Under the pieces are notes generated by a model. That model saw nothing but the letters and a program-made list of their open reading frames with translations. It searched no databases and had not been told where the DNA came from. Positions 35,218-43,138 of a stretch of DNA of 64,000 bases are shown here, in pieces; within the stretch, counting starts at the first letter, position 1, and each line of letters begins with the position of its first letter. The stretch is taken from contig NC_021487.1 of NCBI RefSeq assembly GCF_000427095.1, positions 3,271,241 through 3,335,240 of the forward strand, read 5' to 3'. The position numbers were made by a program, and so were the translations under genes. This stretch comes from Chthonomonas calidirosea T49 (GTDB lineage Bacteria; Armatimonadota; Chthonomonadetes; Chthonomonadales; Chthonomonadaceae).

Positions 35218-36580
35218 AGCGCCCGAACTTGTCGATCGAATCGCAGCCTACAGAGCCGGCTATACTTTGAAGGAGCGCCGCCGTGTGGAGGAACAGTTGT
35301 TCTCCGGGCAGTTATTGGGGGTAACATCCACCAACGCCCTAGAGCTTGGCATTGACATTGGGGGACTGCAGGCGTCCATACTTACCGGTTATCCAGGCTC
35401 AGTGGCCTCCACATGGCAGCAGGCGGGACGCGCCGGTAGGGGCGAAGAACCCGCTTTAAGTGTGTTGGTTGCCTACAATAGCCCTCTAGATCAGTTCCTT
35501 ATGAACAATCCCGACTATTTCTTCAAGAAAACCTGCGAGCACGTGGCGTTGAATCCCGACAATCGGCGCATTCTGCGAGCACATCTGTTATGTGCGGCTT
35601 ACGAGAAAGCTCTCTCCGAAGAGGATTTGGCGCTGCTCGGGCCGGCCACAGAGAGCTGCATCAAAGTGCTTGAGGAGGAGGGCACTTTGGTACGCCACGG
35701 TGGCCGCTGGCTCTATAACGCTGGGGACAATCCGGCTGCATGGGTAAGCATACGCTCTGCCGGTGGGGCGCCTTTCCGCATCGAGGACGTCTTTGGCAAA
35801 CTGATCGGCACGGAAGAACCGGCAAGCGCTTTTCGGACGCTCCATCCAGGAGCGATCTATCTTCATATGGGGGAGACCTACCTGGTGCAGGAGTTAGATA
35901 TAGAAGGGCGCCGGGCCATTGTAAGTCCTGCAACGGTTAACTACTATACGCGTTCCAGCAGCACCACGGACGTGATCATACTGCGGGCACGGAGTTCACA
36001 GGACTATGAGCATTTTACCGCTCACTTCGGAGAGGTAGTGGTTACCAACAGAGTGGTGTCGTATCAACGCATAAAACTGTACACCGAGGAGGTGTTAAGT
36101 ATCGAGCCGTTAGACTTGCCGGAGCAGACCTACGAGACCGAAGCGGTGTGGTTCACAGTGCCCGCCTCGCTTTGTCAGCAGCTGGCCGGGTTTACCCAAG
36201 ATCTGATGGGTAGCCTGCACGCTCTAGAGCACGCGGCTATCGGCCTCCTACCTCTGTTAAGTGGTACCGATCCAGATGATGTGGGAGGAGTCTCTTACTT
36301 CCAGCATCCGGATACTGCTTTGCCGAGCGTCTTTATCTACGATGGATATCCTGGTGGGGTGGGCCTTTCGGAGTTGGCCTACGCGAACTTACTGTTTTTA
36401 TTGGAGGCAACCCGTTCTCTACTCCAACAATGCCCCTGCCGGGAAGGGTGCCCGTCTTGTGTGCAATCGCCTCTGTGTGGAAATAACAACCAGCCGCTGG
36501 ATAAACGGGGAGCTTTGGCGCTGCTGAATCTGCTGCTGGGAGAGAAGCGACCTGCTGTGGAGGCGAGCGTACAGCGGTGA
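35009..36580 (+). CDS. MrfA-like helicase, C-terminal part (frameshifted)
   Basis: This is the second half of the helicase, in the +1 frame. The real similarity starts at about 35171 with SAELILRYARDLLQ; the first 54 codons are out-of-frame noise. It carries motif V (NALELGIDIGG), motif VI (QQAGRAGRGE) and the C-terminal DUF1998 region with the cysteine cluster CPCREGCPSCVQSPLCGNN. This cluster binds a metal in MrfA relatives. All motifs are intact. The stop overlaps the GTG of the small membrane protein gene. Confidence 0.8.
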   Translation: MERQPAEERSFFGTLLLSNRTTIREAVPTPRPRSCSVIWFLRGCVPLFLPRHARSAELILRYARDLLQARAPELVDRIAAYRAGYTLKERRRVEEQLFSGQLLGVTSTNALELGIDIGGLQASILTGYPGSVASTWQQAGRAGRGEEPALSVLVAYNSPLDQFLMNNPDYFFKKTCEHVALNPDNRRILRAHLLCAAYEKALSEEDLALLGPATESCIKVLEEEGTLVRHGGRWLYNAGDNPAAWVSIRSAGGAPFRIEDVFGKLIGTEEPASAFRTLHPGAIYLHMGETYLVQELDIEGRRAIVSPATVNYYTRSSSTTDVIILRARSSQDYEHFTAHFGEVVVTNRVVSYQRIKLYTEEVLSIEPLDLPEQTYETEAVWFTVPASLCQQLAGFTQDLMGSLHALEHAAIGLLPLLSGTDPDDVGGVSYFQHPDTALPSVFIYDGYPGGVGLSELAYANLLFLLEATRSLLQQCPCREGCPSCVQSPLCGNNNQPLDKRGALALLNLLLGEKRPAVEASVQR

Positions 36581-36750
36581 AGCCAAAGGTTGAAAAGACT
36601 TACCTAGCGCAACGACGAGCACGTGCCCGTCGTGCTTTCTGGTTGAGAATCGTGCTCTTGGTACTGCTTATGATCGGAGTAGCCTATGTAGCTTGGTTTG
36701 CTCCGTACGCGCTCCATCCGAAACCGGCTCGTATTGTGCTGCAACCTTGA
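36577..36750 (+). CDS. Small single-span membrane protein
   Basis: This 57-residue protein has a strongly basic N-terminus (KPKVEKTYLAQRRARARR), one hydrophobic helix (LRIVLLVLLMIGVAYVAWF) and a short tail ending in VLQP. The start is a GTG inside a GTGA overlap with the helicase stop, so translation is coupled. The positive N-terminus predicts an inside-to-outside orientation. The sequence is not recognised. It is followed 9 bp later by the GT39-type gene, and may partner with it (inference). Confidence 0.65.
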   Translation: MKPKVEKTYLAQRRARARRAFWLRIVLLVLLMIGVAYVAWFAPYALHPKPARIVLQP

Positions 36751-36759
36751 AAGGAAAGA

Positions 36760-38466
36760 GTGAGGTTGGAGGTCGAGGAACCTGTTGGTGCAGAAGCGTT
36801 GCCGAGTGGCAAGAAAGCCTCTGTGCTTGGGCTTTCTTGGGAAACCATACGAGCCGTTGGCTTCATAACGCTGTTAGGGTTCTTGCTGCGTCTGTTTGGT
36901 ATTACATGGAGCTTGCCAAATGCCCATCATCCTTTTGCAACCTATCATCCCGATGAGCTTATCAACTTAAGTGCAGCGCTTCAGGCAGATATTCCCCATC
37001 TCAAGCTCGACATAGGGTTTTATAACTACGGTACTTTCTATTTCTACCTAGTAAGTTTAGCTGAGACGATAGCGGCGGGCTATGGTCTGCTACCGTCCCC
37101 TCAAACACCCAACGCGGCGCATCAAGCTGCTCTCTTTCTTGTGGGCCGTCTTGTGACCGTGCTGATGGGTACGCTCACCATCCCCGTGGTCTTTGCCTTA
37201 GGCAGGCGCCTCTATGGAGCGCGTATCGGTTGGTGGGCTGGCCTCTTTTATGCGGTGGCGCCTTTAGCTGTGGTCTACGGCCATTTCCTGGCAGTGGATG
37301 TGCCGGCAAATCTCTTTGTGGCGCTTGCGCTCTTATGGAGCGCTCGGCTGATAGAGAGCGATAGCGCGCGAGATGGACTGTTGGCCGGAATTTGGGTTGG
37401 GCTGGCAGCGGCAACAAAATATACCGCTGGGGTAGTGATTGTAGCCCCCCTCATAGCCCTCTGTTGGGCTAAAAGCCCGCACAGGCTGAGGACAGCCGTG
37501 CTTGTAGGACTGGGCGTGCTGCTGGCGTTCTTTGTGGGGTGCCCTGGCCCTCTGGTGAACTGGAATGTCTTTTGGAATGGCCTTCCCGGTTATCCCGGTT
37601 CTGGGGTCTACTACGAGCTTTTTGTTCACTCACGTCAGGGGCACGGGCTTTTGTTTGTCCACACGGGACCTGGGTGGTGGTACCACCTCATCATCTCCTT
37701 TCCGTGGGGGCTAGGGCTTCCCCTCTACGCCGCGGCTTTATGGGGAGTAGGGGTGGCCGGTAGGAGGCGCACGATAGGCGATAGACTGCTGCTGCTGTTT
37801 ACTGCCCTCTATTTTCTTATCATTGGGTTCTCTGCGGTACGGTTTGCGCGCTATACCCTGCCGCTTTTTATTCCACTTGCTGTACTTACGGCGCGGGGGT
37901 TAGAGGAGGTGCATGGGAACAGAGCCAGGGAGCGGTTGCGGCAAGGCCTCTTAACCGTGGTAGCGTTGCTTACATTGTTACTATCTGTAGGATGGGTTCG
38001 AAGGATGGTGGCACTCACACCCCAAGATCGGGCTGCAGCCTATCTTTGGCACGTGTTGCCTCCAGGTGCCTCCGTTGCGTTTCCAACGATTCCCTGGTTC
38101 TACTCGCCCCCGCTATCTCCGCTCTTTGGGTTGCCTTCACCCGTTCAACGGGCGAAAGCAGCCCAAGAGGACACGCGATTTCGTCTGCGCATTCCTTCTA
38201 GGGAATGGGATCGGTCTGTACTATCTCCACTGCCCGATGCCGTAGTGTTTTCCAATTTTGAGACAATGCATCCGTTGCGGCTCGCATTGCCCTCTGCCCG
38301 ACGTTTTCTTGCCGCTCTGCCAAGAGATTATAAGCGGGTTTATTTTGGCTCTGGGCCACCCTTGGGCGCACCCCCTTGGCAGACCATCATTCCCGACGAT
38401 TTTCTCTACGTATGTCCGAAGATAACCGTCTGTATAGCGCCCAAGTACGCCTTAGCACCAGAGTAA
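36760..38466 (+). CDS. GT39-type membrane glycosyltransferase
   Basis: This 568-residue polytopic protein has about eleven membrane helices and the GT39/ArnT-like first-loop catalytic motif H63-P-D65-E66. Such enzymes take sugars from a polyprenyl-phosphate donor and transfer them to proteins or lipids outside the membrane. The GTG start at 36760 follows AAGGAAAGA. The C-terminal soluble domain (about 420-568) is Pro-rich. The sugar and acceptor are unknown. It ends 6 bp from convergent trpC. Confidence 0.85.
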   Translation: MRLEVEEPVGAEALPSGKKASVLGLSWETIRAVGFITLLGFLLRLFGITWSLPNAHHPFATYHPDELINLSAALQADIPHLKLDIGFYNYGTFYFYLVSLAETIAAGYGLLPSPQTPNAAHQAALFLVGRLVTVLMGTLTIPVVFALGRRLYGARIGWWAGLFYAVAPLAVVYGHFLAVDVPANLFVALALLWSARLIESDSARDGLLAGIWVGLAAATKYTAGVVIVAPLIALCWAKSPHRLRTAVLVGLGVLLAFFVGCPGPLVNWNVFWNGLPGYPGSGVYYELFVHSRQGHGLLFVHTGPGWWYHLIISFPWGLGLPLYAAALWGVGVAGRRRTIGDRLLLLFTALYFLIIGFSAVRFARYTLPLFIPLAVLTARGLEEVHGNRARERLRQGLLTVVALLTLLLSVGWVRRMVALTPQDRAAAYLWHVLPPGASVAFPTIPWFYSPPLSPLFGLPSPVQRAKAAQEDTRFRLRIPSREWDRSVLSPLPDAVVFSNFETMHPLRLALPSARRFLAALPRDYKRVYFGSGPPLGAPPWQTIIPDDFLYVCPKITVCIAPKYALAPE

Positions 38467-38472
38467 GCGGAG

Positions 38473-39258
38473 CTAACGGCCGAGAATTTCTCGCACTTTG
38501 GCCCCTACATCGGCCTCTCGCATGAGCGCTTCACCGATGAGCACGGAGTGAACGCCGGCCTGTCCTAATCGCAGGACGTCGTCATGGGTAAAGATACCGC
38601 TCTCGCTGACGATAGTTCGGTTGGGATCGGGGGGTAGCTCTGCCAGCAGGTCGAAGGTAACGTTAAGTGAGGTCTGGAAGGTGTGGAGATCGCGGTTATT
38701 GATGCCAATAAGGCTAGCGCCAGCGTCGAGAGCCTCGTGTAACTCTTCTCGGTCGTGGACTTCAACAAGGGCGGCCATGCCGTACTCTTGAGAGAGATGG
38801 AGAAGATCGCGTAGCAGGCAAGGCGAGAGGGCTGCCACAATAAGCAGGATGGCATCGGCGCCGGCGGCGCGACTCTCCGCGATCTGCCATGGATCTATGA
38901 TAAAGTCTTTTCTCAGGAGAGGCAGAGAAACGACCTCACGTATGCTGGTAAGATAGTCGAGTTTTCCTTGAAAATAGGGCTCATCGGTGAGCACCGAGAG
39001 GCAGGCGGCGCCGTTTGCCTCATAGGCTTTCGCAATGGCAATGGGATCGAAGTCGGCTCGAATGACGCCTTTCGACGGCGAGGCTTTTTTCACCTCAGCA
39101 ATAAGAGTTGGGCCTGGAAGTTGACGAAGCGCCTTCACGAAGTCACGGGGAGGAGGAGCGTCAATAAGGCGCTCTTGGAGGAGTTGTAGAGGGGTATGTT
39201 CTGCGCGGTAGGCCACTTCTGTGCGTTTCGTGGCCAGTATCTCTGAAAGCATGCTCAT
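38473..39258 (-). CDS. trpC: Indole-3-glycerol phosphate synthase
   Basis: This 261-residue TIM-barrel enzyme closes the indole ring in tryptophan synthesis. It has EVKKASPSKG (55-64), LLRKDFIIDPWQI, GADAILLI, GINNRDL and VSESGI, all in order. ATG 39258 is preceded by AGGACG. It lies 146 bp downstream of trpD on the same strand; the gap shows no clear terminator. Confidence 0.96.
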   Translation of the reverse strand: MSMLSEILATKRTEVAYRAEHTPLQLLQERLIDAPPPRDFVKALRQLPGPTLIAEVKKASPSKGVIRADFDPIAIAKAYEANGAACLSVLTDEPYFQGKLDYLTSIREVVSLPLLRKDFIIDPWQIAESRAAGADAILLIVAALSPCLLRDLLHLSQEYGMAALVEVHDREELHEALDAGASLIGINNRDLHTFQTSLNVTFDLLAELPPDPNRTIVSESGIFTHDDVLRLGQAGVHSVLIGEALMREADVGAKVREILGR

Positions 39259-39404
39259 GGGTTTCGTCCTCGTTTTGGTATCCTAATTTCTCGTTGTAGG
39301 GCAGGACCTCTTTGATGATAGCGTATGGGCTACAGGGTCAGTCTATGATTCTATTGCGTAAAAGTCTGTTTTCGCTTTCTGTCGCATAGATAACTAGGAG
39401 CGGC

Positions 39405-40442
39405 CTAGAACTTTCGGGTGAATGCTACAAAGCGCTCAAGGGTCTCTAAGGGCTTACAGGAGGCGATAAGGTCTTGAGCCATTTGGTAGGCATCTTGCCA
39501 GTCTTCCACATAACCGCAGACTCGCAGGGCTGCAGCAGCGTTGACGGCTACCAGCTCGCGTTTAGCGCGTGTTCCAGTATCGTCGTGTTGGGGGGTGAAA
39601 ACACGACGAAGGAGCGCCGCGTTGGCTTCGGGCGTAGCTTCGGGCATGAGGTCTTCTAAGCGCGGCTCTTGCGATGGAAGTCCAAAGTCACGTCGGGTGA
39701 GGGTGTAGGTATCAACGTGCCCCTCTCTCAACTCCGCAATAAGGGTGGTGCCCACGGTGGCGATCTCCCCGACGCCGATATGACCATGAGCTACGATGGC
39801 GCTTGTGGTGCCAAGCGCATGCAGGGCCTCTGCGGCCGTTCGACAAAGGCTTTCATCGTAGATGCCCATAAGGCGGAGGGTCGCCCCCGCCGGGTTGACT
39901 AGCGGCCCAAGGAGATTAAAGACGGTGCGAATGCCCAATTCGCGTCGAGGTCCGCCCACATGTCGGAGAGCTGGATGGTGAAGCGGAGCAAAGAGGAAAC
40001 CCACGCCGACTTCATCTATACATCGGGCACACTGCTCGGGGCTGAGGTCAATGCGCGCACCAAGGGCTTCTAGAACATCTGCACTTCCACACGTGCCAGA
40101 TACTGCACGATTTCCGTGTTTCGCCACATAGGTTCCGGCGGCGGCAAGCACAAAGGCGACAGCTGTCGAGACGTTAAATACTCGAAAGCGCCCTCCACCG
40201 GTTCCGCAAGTATCCAGCAGGGGGGTGCTTTGTGGGTGGACCGGCTGGAGGCGAGTGCGCATGGCTTGGGCAAAACCAGTGATCTCCTCTACGGTTTCGC
40301 CTTTCATTCGCAAGGCCACCAACAGCCCCCCTACTTGCGCTGGGGTCGCTTCGCCCTCCATTAGCAGCTGCATGAGCTGAGCGGCCTGTTCGCGGGTGAG
40401 GTTTTTGCCTAATACAAGCTCATTCAAGATCTGTTTTAACAT
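39405..40442 (-). CDS. trpD: Anthranilate phosphoribosyltransferase
   Basis: This 345-residue enzyme transfers phosphoribose to anthranilate. It has the phosphate-binding DTCGTGG (77-83), the KHGNRAVSG segment and GIRTVFNLLGPLVNP. Its ATG lies 2 bp after the stop of the DUF1444 gene, so the two are co-translated. No trpE, trpG, trpF, trpB or trpA is in the window, so the pathway genes are split. Confidence 0.96.
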   Translation of the reverse strand: MLKQILNELVLGKNLTREQAAQLMQLLMEGEATPAQVGGLLVALRMKGETVEEITGFAQAMRTRLQPVHPQSTPLLDTCGTGGGRFRVFNVSTAVAFVLAAAGTYVAKHGNRAVSGTCGSADVLEALGARIDLSPEQCARCIDEVGVGFLFAPLHHPALRHVGGPRRELGIRTVFNLLGPLVNPAGATLRLMGIYDESLCRTAAEALHALGTTSAIVAHGHIGVGEIATVGTTLIAELREGHVDTYTLTRRDFGLPSQEPRLEDLMPEATPEANAALLRRVFTPQHDDTGTRAKRELVAVNAAAALRVCGYVEDWQDAYQMAQDLIASCKPLETLERFVAFTRKF

Positions 40443-40444
40443 GG

Positions 40445-41449
40445 TTAGACCGATTCTTCGGTAGGTTCGCTAAAACTTTCCCAAGGGTTCAGGAGGGTGG
40501 CCTGCGGAAGCCCCTGAGCCGCTTGCGATAGACTGGGCAAGGAGGAATTTTGCCATACAGCCCCAGCGAAGGGGCTATCTGGCGAGAGCTTTTCCCCCTC
40601 GCCCTGAGGTTGATAGATCGAGACAATACCGCCTGTGGCCCGAATATCCACATGGTAGAGCTGATTCGTGAGCGGATAGGGCTGGAGGTGAAAATTTCGA
40701 TTAGCCTGTTGCACGCTGGCGATCAGGGAAGGCATATCGTCGCGGACCACAATCAGGCGACTTCGATTCGGCACGGCGATCACGAAGTTGCTTTGTAGCC
40801 GCTGCCCCACGTAATTGCGGAATCGTTCGAAAAGAATCCAGCTCGATGTAAGGTAGTTTCCTTCAAACACAAAGCCGGCTTCCAGATTTAGCGGTCCTCC
40901 CTGCATCACGCTCACGATGTTGGGAAACGCCATGATACTCATATTGTTCATGGCCTGTTCTAGGGCCTGTTCCACGGTTACACCCCATCCGTCCAAAAGG
41001 TTTTGGGTAACCGCCCATATACGGCTGCGATGTTCGGCCATGACAATGACGTAAAGCTCTCCGAGAAAATGAACGGCGGGGAGGCTGTCGGGCACTTTTT
41101 GGCGTTGAAGGCTGCGTTGGGCATCGGCAAGAAATTCGCGACTGCGTAGTGAGGGACGCAGCATCGGCAGGGTATCGTACCAGGTTCCCGCGGGTGCTTC
41201 CGTTTCTAAGGAATCGAGAAACTCTGTGATGAGGGCGTCTCGCTTATGTGGCTCTTTGCAGTAGGCCGCATAAAGCCCGCGCAGGTTGCAGGTCTGCATG
41301 CGGCCATCGAGCACAATCGTGAAGCCGTTGGCTGCCGGGGCAAACTTTGCCGCCGGATGGGCCTCTTGCGCTGCACGCCGAATGCGATCGCAAAAATCTG
41401 AAAAGGAAAGCAGCTTATCTTTACCAATGTGAAGGCCAAGGATTCGCAT
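40445..41449 (-). CDS. DUF1444-family protein
   Basis: This 334-residue cytosolic protein resembles the DUF1444 (YtpQ) family: WGVTVEQALEQAMNNM, then FVIAVPNRSRLIVVRDD near residue 240. No catalytic motif is known. ATG 41449 follows GGAGAG; the frame stays open to 41539 without a start site. It is the first gene of an operon with trpD and trpC, although the family has no known link to tryptophan. Confidence 0.8.
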   Translation of the reverse strand: MRILGLHIGKDKLLSFSDFCDRIRRAAQEAHPAAKFAPAANGFTIVLDGRMQTCNLRGLYAAYCKEPHKRDALITEFLDSLETEAPAGTWYDTLPMLRPSLRSREFLADAQRSLQRQKVPDSLPAVHFLGELYVIVMAEHRSRIWAVTQNLLDGWGVTVEQALEQAMNNMSIMAFPNIVSVMQGGPLNLEAGFVFEGNYLTSSWILFERFRNYVGQRLQSNFVIAVPNRSRLIVVRDDMPSLIASVQQANRNFHLQPYPLTNQLYHVDIRATGGIVSIYQPQGEGEKLSPDSPFAGAVWQNSSLPSLSQAAQGLPQATLLNPWESFSEPTEESV

Positions 41450-41471
41450 CGTAGCTCTCCGTTGCAAAAGC

Positions 41472-41500
41472 AGTATCAATTTACCATAAATCTCCCACAA
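41472..41500 (-). promoter_or_regulatory. Promoter of the DUF1444-trpDC operon
   Basis: On the minus strand TTGTGG (41500-41495) and GATACT (41477-41472) are 17 bp apart, each with 4 of 6 consensus bases. Transcription would start about 16 bp before the gene. Confidence 0.45.
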
Positions 41501-41558
41501 CACCAAAACATGGGGTCTGGAGAGCCGATGTCGCGGCATTCACGGCTAGGCGGACGTC

Positions 41559-41675
41559 CTTAATAAAAAATAGAAAGGCTGTATTCCATGCTCGAAACCG
41601 TTCGGTTCGCACATAACAGAACGGAATGGCAGGATATACAGCCCTCGACAGAGATCGTTTGTTATTTCGGAAAAC
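41559..41675 (-). ncRNA. Candidate small RNA upstream of DUF1444-trpDC
   Basis: A free-standing unit is predicted on the minus strand. An extended -10 promoter lies at 41690-41682. Transcription would start near 41675. The RNA ends in a long hairpin whose outer stem is GGCTGTAT/ATACAGCC (41643-41636 with 41584-41577) and whose inner stem is CCGTTC/GAACGG, followed by TTTCTATTTTTT. Its length would be about 115 bases. It does not match 6S, SRP, tmRNA or T-box signatures known to me. It could also act as a leader, but the downstream operon has its own promoter. Confidence 0.45.
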
Positions 41676-41681
41676 CTCACC

Positions 41682-41707
41682 ATTATATCAGGGCGTTTTT
41701 TTGTCAA
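41682..41707 (-). promoter_or_regulatory. Extended -10 promoter of the candidate small RNA
   Basis: On the minus strand TTGACA (41707-41702) is followed 14 bp later by TATAAT (41687-41682), with TGA immediately before it. The -35 spacing is short, but the TGn element makes the -10 strong by itself. Confidence 0.5.
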
Positions 41708-41797
41708 GGATATCTTGTGGGCTCAGCTGCCTGTTGAGGAAGATGACAGGGTTTTGGACGCATGACAATTGAAAACCGGATTTAGCGGAAAAGGCGG

Positions 41798-41803
41798 TAT
41801 AAT
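41798..41803 (+). promoter_or_regulatory. -10 box of the M16 peptidase operon (near-leaderless)
   Basis: TATAAT ends 9 bp before the ATG at 41813, so transcription starts only about 3 bases before it. There is no room for a ribosome-binding site. Confidence 0.45.
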
Positions 41804-41812
41804 GCGGGCAAG

Positions 41813-43138
41813 ATGAAGCCGCGCGTGATGAGTGTCCTCCTCTGCTCTATGCTGAGTCTTCTGACTTGGCAAAGCTGTAAGGCCGAAAGTGGCCCTCTGT
41901 TCCTCACCCACCTCTCGAACGGGCTAACCGTGGTGGTGAAGGAACGGCATTCTGTGCCTCTGGTTGCAATAGACCTATGGATGCGGGCTGGAGCAAGGGA
42001 AGAGCATCGTGATGAAGATGGAACGGCGCACTTTTTAGAGCATATGTTGTTTCGAGGGACTACCGAGCGGCCGGGCGAGGAGGCCGATATCTCCGCCGAG
42101 CGTTTTGGAGCGAGCCTCGATGCGGAGACCGGTCCCGATGCTTTGCACATCTACACCACCGTGGAGGCAGTCCATTTCGCGCCGGTATTGCAGATTATTG
42201 GGGATGTTGCACAACATGCCTTGCTGCCCGATTCGGCTATGGAAAAGGAGCGAGGAGTTATTTTAGACGAGCTTGCCCGTCGTGATGCAGACCCCATAAA
42301 TCGCCTTATCACGTTGCTCTACGCACATACTTATTCTGACAGTGCCCCCTATCACCGTTCTCCTGGGGGCACACCGGAGGGAATTGCCTTGCGGGCACGA
42401 GATACCCTCATGGCCTTCTACCAGCGTTGCTGTAGGCCTGATCGCTCCGCGCTCGTGCTCGTTGGGGACGTGACGCCAAAACAGGTTCTGCCGGAAGTAG
42501 TGCAGGTTTTCGGCGGTTGGCAGGCTGTTGGCACTACAACACCACAACCCATCGTGAATCAGGAGCCGCAGTGGCCGGAGACTTCTCTTTTAACGGTGAA
42601 AGGCGACGCTGCACAATGGATCGCCGCTGTGGCGCTTCGGGCACCTAGAGCGGCTAATAAAACCATGGTGGCCGCAGGTTTTGTGCTGGCGGATCTCCTT
42701 CAAAGTGCTTTTGCCGATCACGACTCCGAGGCCGATCTGCAGGTGCATTTCTCTCCTCGGCGCGATCCAAGTTTGTATGTGATCACCTTTCGTGCTGAAT
42801 CACAGGAACAACTAAGGCGGAGAGGGCAGGAGCTGCTCCATCTCCTTCAACAGCTGCAACTGTCCGTGCCACAGGATCTGTTTCTGGAGGCGAGGCAGCG
42901 CGCTATCGGTCGGTTGGACTATCAGACGGAGACCGATGAGGGCTACGCCACGGCCATAGGGGAGGCCCTTACAACAGGTGGAGACTTACCAGATCAGCTA
43001 CGGGAACGCCTACAAAACCTTACCTCGCAGGATGCGGAGCTGTTTCTGAGCCGCTATCTACGAACCCAGGATGCCTTCACGGTCGTAATGGAACCTGCAC
43101 TAACTTCCAAAGTGTCGGGGGAGAGCCTACGGCCTTGA
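41813..43138 (+). CDS. M16-family zinc peptidase (catalytic subunit)
   Basis: This 441-residue secreted peptidase has a signal-like N-terminus (1-24) and the inverted zinc motif H73-F-L-E76-H77 with a distal glutamate in the MEKERGVILDELARR helix. The family (processing peptidases, PqqL-like) forms pairs of one catalytic and one non-catalytic half. The start is leaderless, since the -10 box is 10 bp upstream. Its TGA overlaps the TTG start of the second M16 gene, which supports a heterodimer. Confidence 0.9.
   Translation: MKPRVMSVLLCSMLSLLTWQSCKAESGPLFLTHLSNGLTVVVKERHSVPLVAIDLWMRAGAREEHRDEDGTAHFLEHMLFRGTTERPGEEADISAERFGASLDAETGPDALHIYTTVEAVHFAPVLQIIGDVAQHALLPDSAMEKERGVILDELARRDADPINRLITLLYAHTYSDSAPYHRSPGGTPEGIALRARDTLMAFYQRCCRPDRSALVLVGDVTPKQVLPEVVQVFGGWQAVGTTTPQPIVNQEPQWPETSLLTVKGDAAQWIAAVALRAPRAANKTMVAAGFVLADLLQSAFADHDSEADLQVHFSPRRDPSLYVITFRAESQEQLRRRGQELLHLLQQLQLSVPQDLFLEARQRAIGRLDYQTETDEGYATAIGEALTTGGDLPDQLRERLQNLTSQDAELFLSRYLRTQDAFTVVMEPALTSKVSGESLRP

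Noticed and set aside
41559-41683. Trp attenuator or T-box leader in front of trpDC
   Set aside because: The short frame running through the region has no Trp codons, no T-box sequence is visible, and the trpDC operon has its own promoter closer by.
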